Of a stretch of 64,000 nucleotides of DNA, positions 25,209 through 40,200 are shown piece by piece. The position numbers and the translations under genes were made by a program. Source of the DNA: Dimorphilus gyrociliatus (taxonomy: Eukaryota; Annelida; Polychaeta; Dinophilidae); contig CAJFCJ010000004.1 in assembly GCA_904063045.1 (NCBI GenBank), positions 1,109,713 through 1,173,712 on the forward strand, read 5' to 3'. Numbering within the stretch: the stretch's first letter is position 1; every line of letters starts with the position of its first letter. The notes under the pieces are model-generated. The model did no database searches. It was given only the letters and a program-made list of their open reading frames with translations, and was not told where the DNA came from.

Positions 25209-28200
25209 CTAGAAAAATTTTGCTATAATTTCCCAATGGATTCTGAAAAGCATATTCTTACCTCTAATTCTTAAGTAGTATTGACATATTTCAGTAGCCT
25301 TGTCAATAACTTCAACGTGATTTAAAAATTCTTCATCATCATTATCAAAGTCAGACTTTTTAAATAAGATTGATAGAATAAGAGCTATCACAATAACCTA
25401 TTTAAATATATATTAAAGTATATATATATATTATTATACAATTTACATAGTTTACGTGTTTAATTAATGAAGATTTACCTTAAAAGGTTGGATAACTATT
25501 ACTGATTGAGTGAAGCTGATAAGCATTGATGTGAGCCATTGCTCTGATTTCGTCTTTCCCCATTCCAAGGAATATAATAGAACAAAGAAGAACGACGAAA
25601 ATACTGTTATTATTACTATAATCCATGCAATGTATATGAAAAATGGTGGAAGTGAGAAAGATTTTAACTTTGTTTCACTGTCTTTTCTTGTTTTCTTAAA
25701 CAAAGTCATAATTATAAAATTAACTGGAATAACTATAATTGCCGATATTGTACCAATCCATAATTGTTGTAATGAAAATATCAAAGGTCCTAGTTTGTAT
25801 GTGAGATCTGTTTCCTCATTTCTTCTTTGATAGAACATTGCAGATGCGATCATAGATGTAGCAATCATTGATAAACAACAAGCAGCTCTTTGAACTCTAG
25901 TAAAATAGCTTCGAGTAGGTCGTGACACAATACTAAACCATAAATGATCATCAGTAAATTTATTTCTCAACCACATGGGCCATAATCGTTTAAATGCCGT
26001 TATTTCTTCATTATTCGATTTTTGGACATGAACACAAGGTGATGACTTTGATAACCACGAGTGAATATAGAAATGGTGCTTTTCCATGGTAGAAATATCA
26101 ACAAGAACGACTTCCTCCAGAAACCATGATGGAGATTTTGTTTTCGGTGTAGGATTAATCCAAATTCTTAAACTTGAAGGAATACCCAAACGATCTTTCG
26201 TCGTCATATGAAAATGACATATACTAGAACGTTTCAGTTCCTCTCTATGTCCGTCATAAAGAGTCCTTATACTGGACGACGACTCTTCACCGAGAACGAC
26301 AAACTTAATTTCACTATCGGTTCCCGAGCTCCTCTCATAGCCTGTTCTTACGATGAGAGCATAATGGTGACGATCAATAGCAGAATTATCCAGCAGACTC
26401 CTCATTTTCCACGTTTCTTCATCTCGTACGTCAGCTCTTCTTAATACAAATAAGGAACACCAAAACAGCACTATAATACAGATAATCATAACTAGCACTG
26501 CAAAGTTATCTCCAATTCGTTTAAATTTGCCAAATGCTGAACCAAAGTCAATAGGATTTGGTGCAACAAGTATATTTGATCCAAAAGATGTTAAATGATT
26601 GCATTTACAGACAACTGAATTTGTTATATATTCTTTAGCAACCTAAAAAATAATCGATATTAATAATCAAATTTTATGGATTTATGAATTTTTACAGAGC
26701 AATTATCGTACTGCCACATTTCATTGAGTTCATGATAATAGAGACAAGATAATTTTTCTATGGTAATAGAGTAATCCGCTTTTGATTGTTCTGTAAAGTA
26801 TTAGTTGGAATTTAATAAGTATAGTATAAATAATCATTTGAAACATTTGCATCAAAGAAATAAGCTTTCCTTTACCTAATTTCAATCCAATATAGGCCGT
26901 TCCATTATTACCTGTAACAGGTATTATTCTTTCAACGTAATTCGTCTTAGAAGAAATAGGATAGGATGAAGAAAACTTATTTCCTTTAGGCTCTTCATTT
27001 ATATTTGAGTAGATTTTTAATTTTTGCCTCTCTTTCAATTTTATCTTTAGTAGTATGGCTTGAGTTGGCCAATCGAAAGTTATATTATGAATAATAATTG
27101 AAGATTTCCTTAGATTTAAATCATCAATTTCAACTTTTAAGGGCTTAACCTTTTGTTTCTCGTAGTTTAGCTCAATTGTAATATTTTCGGTCAGATCTTT
27201 GACAATGATTTCTCTGTCATATTTATCAAATAATTTAATCGATAAAGTATGAGAATTGATCAAATCCTTTGGCTGACTTCCCCAGATAATGCTGTTTTTA
27301 TCGCTTGCTATAGTCTGAAAATTGATGAAATGTATATTGTCTATCATAGCAAATACAAGTGAAGAGTGACTAACTTGCAAATTAATTGAATTATCATCAT
27401 ATCCCTTTAACAAACCAGAAGAAATTGAAGGAAATACTACTCTATTCTTATCATTCCCACTTTGGAACGGTAATGTAAAAAGACTTGATCTTTTAAGCTT
27501 TTGAATTTTTAGCTTCCAATTCCTATCTCCCATAACTATTGGACTTTCATCAGCTACATGATGCTTCAACAGTTTCCAAGTTATAACATCACTGACTCTC
27601 TGAGCAGTGGTTACTACCTTATTTGCCTTTATAGGAAAAAAAATATTAATATTCATTTAAAGACCGACAATAGACAAACTGTTAGTTTTTCTCTTTTATC
27701 AATCATTTCCTGCTTCTTTGTGATATTTTCCAAGTACTGTTGTTGTTCTGCAGGAGGAAGATCTGGCATTGCTCTTGATAATAGAGGAGTGGGCAAACTC
27801 ATATTTATAGAATTCGACAAACTATTCATTAGACCTTGAAAATATTAATTAAATTATATAGATTAATGATTTAGAGATGTTTATTCTCTTTTTAATACCC
27901 TTGGACATGGAATAGGACAAATGTGGATATAAATTCTTAAACTGGTACACCTTATTCGCCAAAGTGTACAGGTTTGCAGCGCCTTCTCTCTGTAAGTAAA
28001 TTGCCGCTTAAATGAAGATGCTATATTAGCAATAAAAATATACTTTAGCATCTTCCGAATAGAATTTGCGATCTGCTGCCAAAATATTAGATAGAGTATT
28101 AATTCCTTGCAGTAAATCAGCTTCATTTTCCAAGAAAGGATTAATACTTGAAAAAGTGTTAATTAACTCTGATAGTAAGTCTTGATTTTCTTCATCAGTC

Positions 28201-31200
28201 AATTTTTTTGATGCCGAACATGACGGATTACTATTTAAATGAGCTGATATCGCTGATTCTAATCTCAAAGCTCCTCTATAGTTTTGATTGTCCATTAGTT
28301 TTTTCATTTCACCATTAGGATCTTTAAGAATGTGCATAATATCATCCAAGCCAGCCGTAAAAGGTTGTACATGAGCTGTTAAATATACAATTTCCACTTC
28401 GCCAATGAAGTCACTGATCTCAACTTTAATCGATAGATTTGGATTGAAAGGCAGGAACATTAAAGGTGATTGTGAACTAGTTGAAGAGTGCAATAAATTC
28501 CAGTCGTTTTTATTCTTATAATAAAAATTGTATTCGAGAGGACGAGTAAAGTAGATGTCATCGGACGAACTCCTCTTTAGCTGCAGATCCTCATCAGACC
28601 ACTCGGCGCAAGATATTTGAAATCGGGTAACGAGCGATACTCCTGATAATTAATTGTAAATTTGTTTAATTAAAAATAAATGGATTGAACTATTACCTTG
28701 AACAGGCTCTATTTGACAATTTCCATTATATGGAGGATAATTGGTCGTTATAAGCTTTTCTGAGAAACCGTAAGAATTTGAAGACTGCCATATAGCTCTT
28801 ATCCTGTAAGTATTACCTGGCTGTAATACTCCCCTTTCAATAGAGAAGAACTCTTTATTGGAACCTTTATTAAGGAAAGATGAAATACGATAAGATATCG
28901 AGTAATATTAATAATAATAATAAAGTAATTATTATATAATAAATTATACCTGACTTTATATACTTATCAACGTTGACAGCTTGAACACTATTTTCTAACA
29001 GCATATCAATTGACCATGAATAAGTCCAGACGGTAGTTTTAGGGCAATTTTCGCATTCACCTATCAAAGTAAATTTCTTTGATGGATTAACCTTTCGTCC
29101 ACAATTAAGCACACATTTAATATTTATGTTGGGATGAAAAAACGTAGAATTGGTGACTATTAATTTTTGAATGCTCGAAGCAATTTTGTTCCCCTGCCTT
29201 GCTTCAACTTTTACAAAATGTTGCCCTGCAGCTGGCGTCTTAATTATAAGGCAACCGAAACCACAGACCTCCCGTCTAGCTCGTTCCGCATTTTTCTGCC
29301 TAAGAATAACCGTCCACCTTGAAGATGCATGTTTTTTTATACTAAATATAAATTCATCAATGAATTTCCCATCTTCATCCAATGTATCCGACGCGTCAAT
29401 AATAATATCGTCATTTGAACGGGCTGATCGAGTTGAACCACCTTTTATATTTACTTCCAAAGGGGTACGCAATATCTTTAAATATCTTAGTTCTGTTGCC
29501 TTTAAGTTGAATTCTCTGATAAAAACTGTAAAGTTTAAAGTGTACGATCCATAAGCTAATAAGTTTGAAGGCAATCTAAACCAAAGTTTGTTATTCTGAG
29601 CTATATTAACAGGAAATCGTCTTTCATCCGTTATAGACCATATAAAATTAACAGGCCGGGAAGTCACACATTTATTTTCATAATCCGCTTGAAACAGTCT
29701 GGCCTCTGAGCGATAAATTAGTATGGGACTTTTCTCAGATTCTCCAAGTGATCCCAAATCAATAGTTGGTTTATTGCACTTTAAAACATCCACTTTCAAG
29801 CGAACTATTTCTTTCGAATTGGAGTTAAACACATAAACAGAAACCATAAAAGTTCCCGCTTTTTGCCAAACGTGATGATGTTGTAATTTCCTTCTGTCTA
29901 TTTGGAAATTCTTTAGAATGATATCTTTATAACCCTTCTTACATGACTTTTCTCCGTATAGATACCGCTTACTCGAATCACCAAAATCCCATAACAAACA
30001 AGGATATAAACCTAAGGAAATATAACCAAATTCCAATTTTGAGCTCTTACCAACAAAGGCGCTACTGATTAGATGGAGCGACAAACCCGCTATTCTATGA
30101 TCCACCGTTACCAAGAGCCATTTTCGTACACTGCAGAAGGAATTTATACCAATAACAGAAACATTATAGACGCCTTGGTTTTCATATATATATGACATTT
30201 GAAATTCCTTATCCCTTGCTTTCATTGCTTTTTCCATCGAAGTAGACATATTAAAGAGGAGAGTAACATTTGAACCTTTTTTCCAGATAGTATTAAAAAA
30301 TATTCTTTGTCCGGGAGAAAATATACTACCATTTATATAAAATTCAAAATCTTCAATACACTCTCCTACTCTTATCCTTGAAGATTGATTTTGAGAACTT
30401 ACTAAATTCCTAACTTCTCCCTTAATGTCATAGTATCCTTCCTTTTTGTATTTGTGAGTTATAGTGAAATTTTTCAAAGGATTAAGACCGACATTTTCAA
30501 AAATATCCTTTTTACCATCACCTGTTTCAAATATTAGTGTTGCTTCTTCAAATGTTTCGTTCCTATCTTCCAAATAGAATACGAATTTTGCATATTCTTT
30601 GTGCGACGCTACATTTTCTGTCTTCAACAAAACTTTTGGCAATTTTCTCACAAACTTTACTCTTTTCCATATTTGTTTTGTGCTATAATCATTTTGAACT
30701 GTCATTGTAATGTTTCGATAACCTTCTTTTGTAAAATTATAAGTCAAGGAGACAGTTTTTACTGTTGGATTATCTCCTTGAATAGAGAATGATCGTAATA
30801 AACCTTCAACATCTGACTTAATATCAATTTTATAATTTGAACCCTCACTAATCAGTGCTGTTATATTAAATTCTTTTCCGGTTTCCCAAACAATTTCGTT
30901 TGTAGTGATGTATAAATCCCCAATTTCTCTAACAACTTGAACTTCAGCAACAGCTGTCTTGAGAGATATTCGATTCTCAGCTGTCAGATTGTAAAAATAA
31001 GTATCAATAGTTAATGGCATAGGAATTTTGGTCTGATTAGAAATTTTAGGACAAGTTAGTGCTTTTGAATAAACTCTTCTATCGGACTCATTTATTTTTT
31101 TTGCTGTCATTGAACAAGTTATAGGAACTCCATTGATAATCCTCCAGCTCATTAAAACATATGGATCTTTGATTCGTACCAAATACTTTTCAGGTGAGAA

Positions 31201-34200
31201 TACAATTTCTTGTATTGGTTCTTCAACTTCGATGTTTGTTATTTGACACGTTTTTGATGAAAAGAAATTTTGGGCTAAAATGTCAATTTGAAATTTTCCG
31301 GTTTTGGTATAGTTATAAAGAAAACTTTGCGTTTGATTGGATATAACATTCTGTAACACTTTCTCTCTTCCATCACCAAAAGAGATATTTAAGCTAACAT
31401 TTGTTCCATGATGTACTGTATATTCTAGTGTATAGATTTTTTTATTTGACAATAGAAGCTCACTTGTACTACACAATAGGGAAGATATTGATATTCCCAC
31501 TTTAACTTGTATTTCTCTTTGTATTTCACTCACAGGATTACTCGCCTTAGCAATTAGCGTATAGAAGCCATCATGTTTATATAGATAGTATAGCTGCCGT
31601 TGATATTTATTTACATATGCTAATGAACTACTTTGATTCCCATCACCAAAATAGATTGTAAAATTTGAATGACTTGGAACGGCTACCGTTTCTAAGAATT
31701 TAATAAGCAAATTTAAAGGTTTTATTGTTGTTGAAATATCCAGAATTTCAAGATTCAAGTCAACAATAGGCTGGTAAACTTGAAAAGAAATTGTCGATGT
31801 CAAATTGCTAAGAGTATTGAAGCATGTTACAGATGTAGTATAAATTCCTTCGAATTCTCCAAGGATACCAAAATTATAGATATAATCTTTACCATTTGAG
31901 ACAAAAAATTGATTGGGAATCACAATCGAGCCATTAGTTTCAATACTAAAGTTGACATTTGTTCCTTTGTAAAGGCTTATTTGAACAGTAGTAGTTTCGT
32001 TGCTTTTAAGAATAGTTTTAGAAATGGATAGATTGAAATTCTTAATCTCTTCTTCAATTGTTACAGTTTTTGTATAATACGTCGCGTTGCTCACTTTGTT
32101 GGTTAACCAGAGTTCTAAATTATGATTTCCAATAGTTAAATTAGTTATATTCGCACAGTAATAGGTATTATTTATTTTAGTAGGCAGATACTGAATGCTC
32201 TCCAAGAGAAATTTTGTTACTACTGAAGTTCCTGATGATAACATCCAACAAAAGAGTTTAATGCTATCTAAGTTGTAATAAGATGCTCCTAACGCTCTAA
32301 ATCCTTTCAATTCTTCCTGAACCTCAACAGTTTGATTCAATACTTTTGAAACAGATCCAAATTCATTTGATGATTTAACAGTTATGTTAAAAATCCCTAT
32401 GGCATCTAGCTTTATAGTGAATTCGTGTATTTGACTACTGTTTACTAGAGATTCAATATAGATTTTTCGTGTATACAGCCCTAGAGAGACTTCTGTGTTC
32501 ATATTACTTCCTTCTTCGATCATTATTTCAATAGTTATTTCTTCTCCAGTTTTGAAAAACACCTTACGAGGACGAATAATTGTGATATTTCTTATTTCTG
32601 TTCCAACTTTAGCGAATGTACTATTTTCCTTGACAATAGATACATTGTTACTCAATTCTGCTACAACTTTATAAAATCCATCTGATGTTATTGTTGGACA
32701 ATTATTTTCTAGTTTTTCAAAATTTTTCACGAAATAATCTCCACAATCCAATAGTTTTGAAGAGTTAATTTCTTGAATTTTGACAGAAATCATAACGTTC
32801 GATGCCAAATTACTTGAAGCTATTCTGAAATTTACTCCTCCCTGATAATAACTTGAATTCTGAATGCTTACGGTTATCATTTGAATTGGATTTTCAATTT
32901 CTACATAATTACTGTATAATGATAAATTTCCAAGTATATTTGATGAATTTCCGTATAATCTATATACTCCGGGTTCATTATATTTCGTTTCATAGATTTC
33001 TGTATACTTTACATTATCCCCATTTAACTTCATAAAAGCATTTCCTTCACTAAAATGAATATTATATTCCAAATTTGACCCAGAAATTTTTAAAGTTGTA
33101 TTGAAAGTTTCATTTGTTTTATAACATAATTTTTCGAAAGAGACTGTAAAGTTGGATATTTGACGTTCTATTTGAACTGTCGTATTACCAGTCAATTCTG
33201 ATATGTTATTCTTTGCGATGATAGTAAGGTCATGTATTCCAATAGTTGTAAAGTTATCAGGAAGGATAAAGAAATAATCTCTGGTTTTTCCCAAAGATGT
33301 ATCGTTAAATACCTCAAAAGTAACATCATATCCATGATCAAGAGTCCAGAAAATTTTTTTCATGTTATCTCTTTCGAAGAGATAGTATTTAGATATGTTA
33401 AAACCGGATATGGGATCTTCAACTGTTACATTTCTCTCAGATGTATTGGAACTGATTAAGTTATGGCATTCAATTTTTAAAGTAGAAATTCCTTTTTTAT
33501 CGAAAAGCATAGAGTTTACGATAGGGTTAGTCAAATTGTCAGCAAATGTAAAGTTTTCTTTGAAGTTGTTGCGATAAAATGTGCAATTGGCCAAAGTTCC
33601 AGTAAATGCCTGGTATTTAATTATGGCTTCGGTACCAATTAATACGGAATTAGGTGCTTCCAATCTCAACCCAATTATATGCAAAATTGGCTTTGTGACA
33701 TGAACTTGTATGTTTACCGGAAAATTACTCTTTTCATTCACTGCTATAATTTCAATGTTAAATATACCAATTTCTTCAAATTTGTGTTCCAGAATTCTAT
33801 CTTCTGTGTAAAATTTGAATTCATTTCCGATGCTAACTCTAAACATTGGAAAAGTTTGGTTGTCAATGTGTAGAAACAGTTTAAAACTTTCATTAACATT
33901 AACAAGATTTATATCTAAGTTTTCCCTGGTGTAATGATCTGCAATAGTTACGTTAAATGCCAAAATCGGATCTGGATTTATGAAAGGCTTTACACCATCC
34001 AACCGATACATTGGATATTTATTAGTCTCATCGCAAGATTTCGCCGACAGATTTGCAGAGATAACACAATAACAATTAGTTATGTTTTCACCAGGTTTAA
34101 CTATGCTATAAAGATCCTCAATCCCACAGAATTGTCTACAAGACTTAAATTCAGATTCATTTCCAGCTAATGTCCAATTTTCGTTTATTTCTGACACACA

Positions 34201-37200
34201 TCCTTCTTTATACTGATCTGCGTAAAAAGGATTTATTACTATACTTTCTGAAAGACATTAGGTATTAAGCTAACTTAGATTAAAGTACGATTGTTGTGGT
34301 GTTATCAGTCCATCCCAAAAACTCAGTTCATCAATTTGAAAAGAAGATTTGCCACTTCCTATCGATATTACATTGTTCTGATCTGTTGTTTGGTTAGCGC
34401 TACTTCCAGATGATTCTCCTCTTAAGATATTGTCAACATAAACCTTCAAGCCTAATTTCCAACTCCACATGACATGAAAGTGGAACCATCTGTCTAGGTG
34501 AAAGTTTAGCATATGCTCCCAAAGTAGGTTTGAGAATTTCATCTAACATGAAAAAATAAAAGTTTGGTGAAGAAATTAAAAGAATGATATAGAACTACCT
34601 CAATTTTACAATATCTACGGAAAGGTAGACTTTCATTGAAAGAATCGCAATAGAAACTCAGCCAAGGCGAAGAAAAAATATTTTTAACTCCATTTTCGGG
34701 AAATTTAACATAAAGTGACAATGTAAAAGCCACACACTCTGTGAAATTCGTCAAACAACTTTCATTGATCATTCGAATATTAATATGACCATTTTTTAAC
34801 TCCGCTGCATGAGATGTAATATCTCCATTTACAAAAACAACATTGGAAGTTTGACTGTCTATGAGATCATTGTTAATTTTTCCTATGTCACCACTATTCT
34901 TGAAGCCCAGGGACAAGTGATTTCTATGAACAGTTCCGTTATCTAAAAATTTTAAGAGACAAAAATACTAGAATTCAAAGGAAGGAGTAAAATTGAAAAT
35001 CGAGAGGTGAACCTACTATAATCGGATTCAGCTGAAAAATTGGATGTACTTTCATCATGGAAATATAATTCATCAAATAGTAAACGGCTAGGACCGTCAT
35101 CACTAAGAACAATCTTCGATAACAAATATGTATTATCAACTGTAGCATACTTGACGAAGGAAACGTTTTGCTCGATACTATTAAGAAATATACTCAAGGT
35201 TTCATTGAAAGGATTCGAGTAAGTTAATGTGATAAGGTTCCAAAACAGTCTTCTAACCATTATTTGAAATTTATAAGTTATCTCTTTAGTAATAAAGGTA
35301 CCAATTAATGATTCGTTATGTGGTATATAAATTAGAGAGATCATTGTTTTAACATTTAGAACAATTATCATTGGATCGATTGATTGCGCTTCTATTTTCA
35401 ACCAAAAAGATAAAACTAATCCTTTATCACACCAGTTTGGACTTGACAAGCATTTTTTAGAAAAAGAATTATTAGTTTCTACGGAACCTACGATTTCAAT
35501 GGCGTCATTTTGAATCCCAGATCTTTTTGAAAATACCCCACTCCACTTTTCCTCTATACTGTCGTCAAAACTGAACATAAAATTTTCCATATTATATCTT
35601 GTTAAGTCACTTAATACAGTTTTATTAATAACAGATTTATGCAAATAAACCTCATCAATTTGAACTTTACTTCCTGAAAAGCTGAGTGTAGTGTTAGTTC
35701 CATGGCTTTCATAGCTCTTAAGCGTATAGGATGAGAGAAATTTTCCATTATAGTTTATATATAATGATTGATCATTCAAACTAAAGCTTATATGAGTCCA
35801 AATACCAATAGAGGAAGAAAAATATATTTCATCATTCAAGTAAGAACTTGTTAAAGACAAATTTCCAGGACTAACGAGCCTTAGCGTTAATACGTCTCCG
35901 ATGCTCAGTATATCAATTGGTTCATATTTTAAAGGTAACTTAAACCAAAAAGACAAACTAAAACCGCTCGGACACAATGACAGTTTTAAAGGACATTCAT
36001 TTGTAAAAGTGGTAGATAATTTTCCCAACTCTATGCCTTTTCCTTTCACTCCTTCAACTTCTGTACAATTTGATATATCCCAGAGCCGCCCTGTTTCATC
36101 GCTTAAGCTTCCTAAATCCTCCAGACTTTCATAAATTTCACTTAGGCCTTTCATATATATATATTTACGATCCTCTTCGCTATAAAGGTAATTTTCAGAA
36201 ATGTACAAATCATCTATAATCATAAATTGTCCAGTTAGCTGTTTCAAAAGACATACGCATGCTCTAATACTACAAGGCGAATTTCTTTGATATAGAACAG
36301 AACCAGTGACCGCTTGTAGAGAGACACCATCAAAATTTGATGCATGTATGTTATTAATATATAGATTAAGACCTAAAGTGGGATGCCAACTAAACATAGC
36401 ATTTAGCCAGTATTGTGTATTAAACTTAAAGCTTGTTACCCTCCATATTCTTTTTTCAAAACTTATTTCCACAATTATTCTGTTATTGTTATAAATGACA
36501 AAGTAGCTATTTTCAGTGTCATTTAACATTAATATCTCAGCAAATGTTGTAGTTTTTGATGGACGAAACCAGAATGATACTGAAACACCTAATGCACAAT
36601 CGGTAAGATTATTAAAACATCTTATCAATGAATTTGTTTGACTTGTTAATTCTAAACCAGTATCATCCATAAATTTAATTCCTTTTATGTGATTGTCTAT
36701 TAGTGGTACAGATTTCAATGGTTGGTAACTTGCTGCAAAATTTTTATCTATTGGAAAATTTGGAGGCGAATCACCCAACTCGTCAAATGAAAATAGAATA
36801 CCAGTTCTTAGATACTCTACACATTCTAGTGAGTCTAAATTCCAAGAGTAACTACCTGATGAAGATTCGCTTATTTTGATTGTTCTTATTGGTAGCACTT
36901 GAGAACCTGATAATCTATACTTGTACGATTCAACAGATAGCGTTCCCTCATCAAAAGTTGGAGTGTCCAATCCGTTACAGTTACAGATTTTAGAGTCTAG
37001 ACAAGATTTGTCATTGTAACATGGACATGTTTTTAATGTGTCGGCTCCAGGTAATTGATTAAAATAGACTCCATACATTGATCTAAAAGTAGTTCCTGTA
37101 TTCTCCCCAAATAAGGTGAACCCAGAGAAACATTTTATGGTAAAACGCTGACGAAATATAAGTGAAGTATCCGAAAACTTTTTCAGTGTAGTTATATAAT

Positions 37201-40200
37201 AATTATCGTACATAATACTATCTTCTTTTCTAAATTGATAGTTGCTAGAACTGTACCACGTATTCTCTCTCGTGAAAGGAAACCTCTTAAAAGTAGCTCT
37301 TTCAGGTGATCTTGAAAATTTACAGTATATCCATTTACCATCTACTCGAAGCAGTTCAAAATCCATAAAATACTTCGAATGTTCATACTCAGAACATGTT
37401 TTCATTTCTAAAATACAGTTTTGATTGATAATACTCCAATATGTATAACTAACTTACCATAAAATCCTTCATTGTGAACAACATCAATTTTCTTAAAATG
37501 CTTCTGTCCTATAAATCTATAATATAGATCATCAATTCCTCCACTTCCTGTATTTGTCACATTTCCTTCTTCCAGCTTTCCGCCAATCACAATAAATCCA
37601 TATAACGACGCATTCCATACTCTAGGTATCATATTACATTTAGGAAATAGTTCAAGGTTATTGATAAAGAACTGAGCTCTAAGTATAGTTTTTGCATTTG
37701 TAGACATGTTGTATCGTATTTCAAGAAATTGCCAAGTATCTAAAGTAATATTTTTGGAAAGTGAACACGTTTGTTCATTTGCATATAAAGATATCGTTAA
37801 ATTTTCAAAACTATTTTCAACTTCCAAGATAGTTTGATTTTCGCTTCCAACCCAGAAATGCGTTCCTGACGTTGATGTTATCTTTAACCAAAATGACCAT
37901 AAGAATAACATAGGCTCACAAAGTTCCGGACTTGTTAAACAATTCTTGAAAAAGGGGTGTGAAATGGCATAGTTTCTGGTGTAATTTAAATATTTTTTAA
38001 AATATAACGAGTCAAATTCCAGTTTAGCATTCCCCTGAACTTTAAACTGCACCTTCATAGATTTTTCAAATTGTGCAGATCTGATTCCCCTCTCACCCGT
38101 GAGATAATTACTTGAATCCAATTCATCAAATGTACAATGCCCTTGTCCAAAAAGTGTAGTTGAATTACTAACAATCTCACCAATTAAAAGTTTATCATCG
38201 AAGACATCAGTTATTTTTAAACCGTAGATCATAAAGTTTTGGTAGTTAGTACTGTCGTTGAAACGTTTACCAACAGCTATAGAAACTGCAGGTAAACGAT
38301 TTCGAAATACTCGACTTTTACATATTTTTGCTTCGCCCATCACTTCCGAATTGATTAATACTTTTAGACCACGTCTTCCGCTTTTATAGGTGTAATGCAA
38401 GTGAAACCATTGATTTGTTAACATTTCAAGTCTAACAACGTAAGAGCATATGGTAGTCGCAACAGAAACGATAAGTTTACCGTTTTTAACTAGCACAGAA
38501 TGGCCATATTCTCCATCGCTGTATCCTCCAAAATCTAAAATGTGCGCATCTTTTCCCGCAATAGCTGATCCTATAGATGAATTAAAAATATTATAAAAAT
38601 ATTCAGAGCTTTTAGGAAAGTATACCTGTTAAATACAGCCATAATTTAACATTTAGTCCTCCGTCGCACAACTCCAGGTCCTTAAAGCAAGGTGAAAGAG
38701 GATTATGAAGCTTTATAGGATCATAATTGAAGTAATAATCGCCATCAAACAACATTGGCGAAAGCAATTTGTAATTATTATAAGAAATTTTAAGCATATA
38801 TGGCCCGCATTCATGACATATTTTTGGAACGCTTGAAACGTCGCTAGATAATTTAATAAAGTTTGACGGTACAAGATAATGCGGTATGTCCATCGACCAT
38901 GTAACCAATAATTCTTTAGGAGAAAAATATTATTCTAACTAAATGGAACAATAAAGTTAAACATTACTTATTCGTGATCTCGCTTTCTTGACATCAATTT
39001 TTTTAGATTGAAAGAATAGCTCATCCACGCTGAATGCAACATCATTTGTTCGCGAACCTAAAGTAATTTATTTTTATCTAATTAATTGACCATAAATTAA
39101 CTACTAATTATTTTTCTCTACCTAATAATAATGGTTCGGTAAAATTCACTTCCCGTTTAGCAGACTGGTAAATGCTGGAGGTAGTTCCTAAAAAGTCAAG
39201 CACGTTTGAAGTATCCCAGTAAAGAATTCTTTTCTGAATAAAAAAATCAAATAAACAAGATGATATAACTATATTAGTATAAAATCTTTTGTATGTACTA
39301 TAAATCCAGAAATAATTGGGTCATAGATAAGCATAATATGATACCAATGATTTTCAATTATAGTTTGAGACGTATATCGCAATGTATCTGTTTCCTTATA
39401 TATATTGACCTCTATCCGATTGCTTATTAAATAAATAGCAAACCCTATAAAAGCGAATAAAAAACAATTAAAGATAATACGGAATTGACAAAATATAATT
39501 GTCTTTATATAATACCTTGATTTGAAGATGTTTTGTCCGCATTACCAATGAGCTTTGTGTATTGGTACCACTTAAACTTTTCAATTCTCAGCCAAAAGTC
39601 TAGCGTAAAACCAAATGGACACCAATAACCACTTTGAGTATTCTGAGTTAAACAATCAGGATATGTTCCTAAATCAATTTCAACTCCCTTCATTTTCAGA
39701 GCACCCCGTCTCCGTCCATCCGTTATAGCCACATTATCTGAAGAATTTAACTTTAGAATCGGTAGACCAGATAGAACACTTCCTTCGTTTATTTCATTAA
39801 AGTTCCAAAAGACTTTATCAGTAAAATTTTTGCTTAGATCATCTATAATTAAAGAAAGAAAGAAAATATAGTATATCAATTTGTTTGTTGTTAATCAATA
39901 GATATTAAGTTTCTTGTTAGTCTAACATATGTATAATCAATGAAGGTTAGTTAATTGATATAAATAATAAAATAGTTTACTAAATCATGTCATTTCTTTT
40001 TCATAACCTTCGCCAAGACATGGCGCTTATTTCTAAATCAAATGGCAATTGGTTGTCAATATAATTGATAATGTCAACTTTTTTTTTGTTTGGTCTATTA
40101 ATTTTATATAGAAAAGCTATATTTAAAAAAACCCCCAATAAATTGACAATACCTGATGAGAGTACTTTAAAAACTTTGGATTTAATAAAAAAACATTAGA

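Noticed and set aside
29171-29554. 127-codon plus-strand open frame
   Set aside because: Antisense shadow of the REJ region of copy C.
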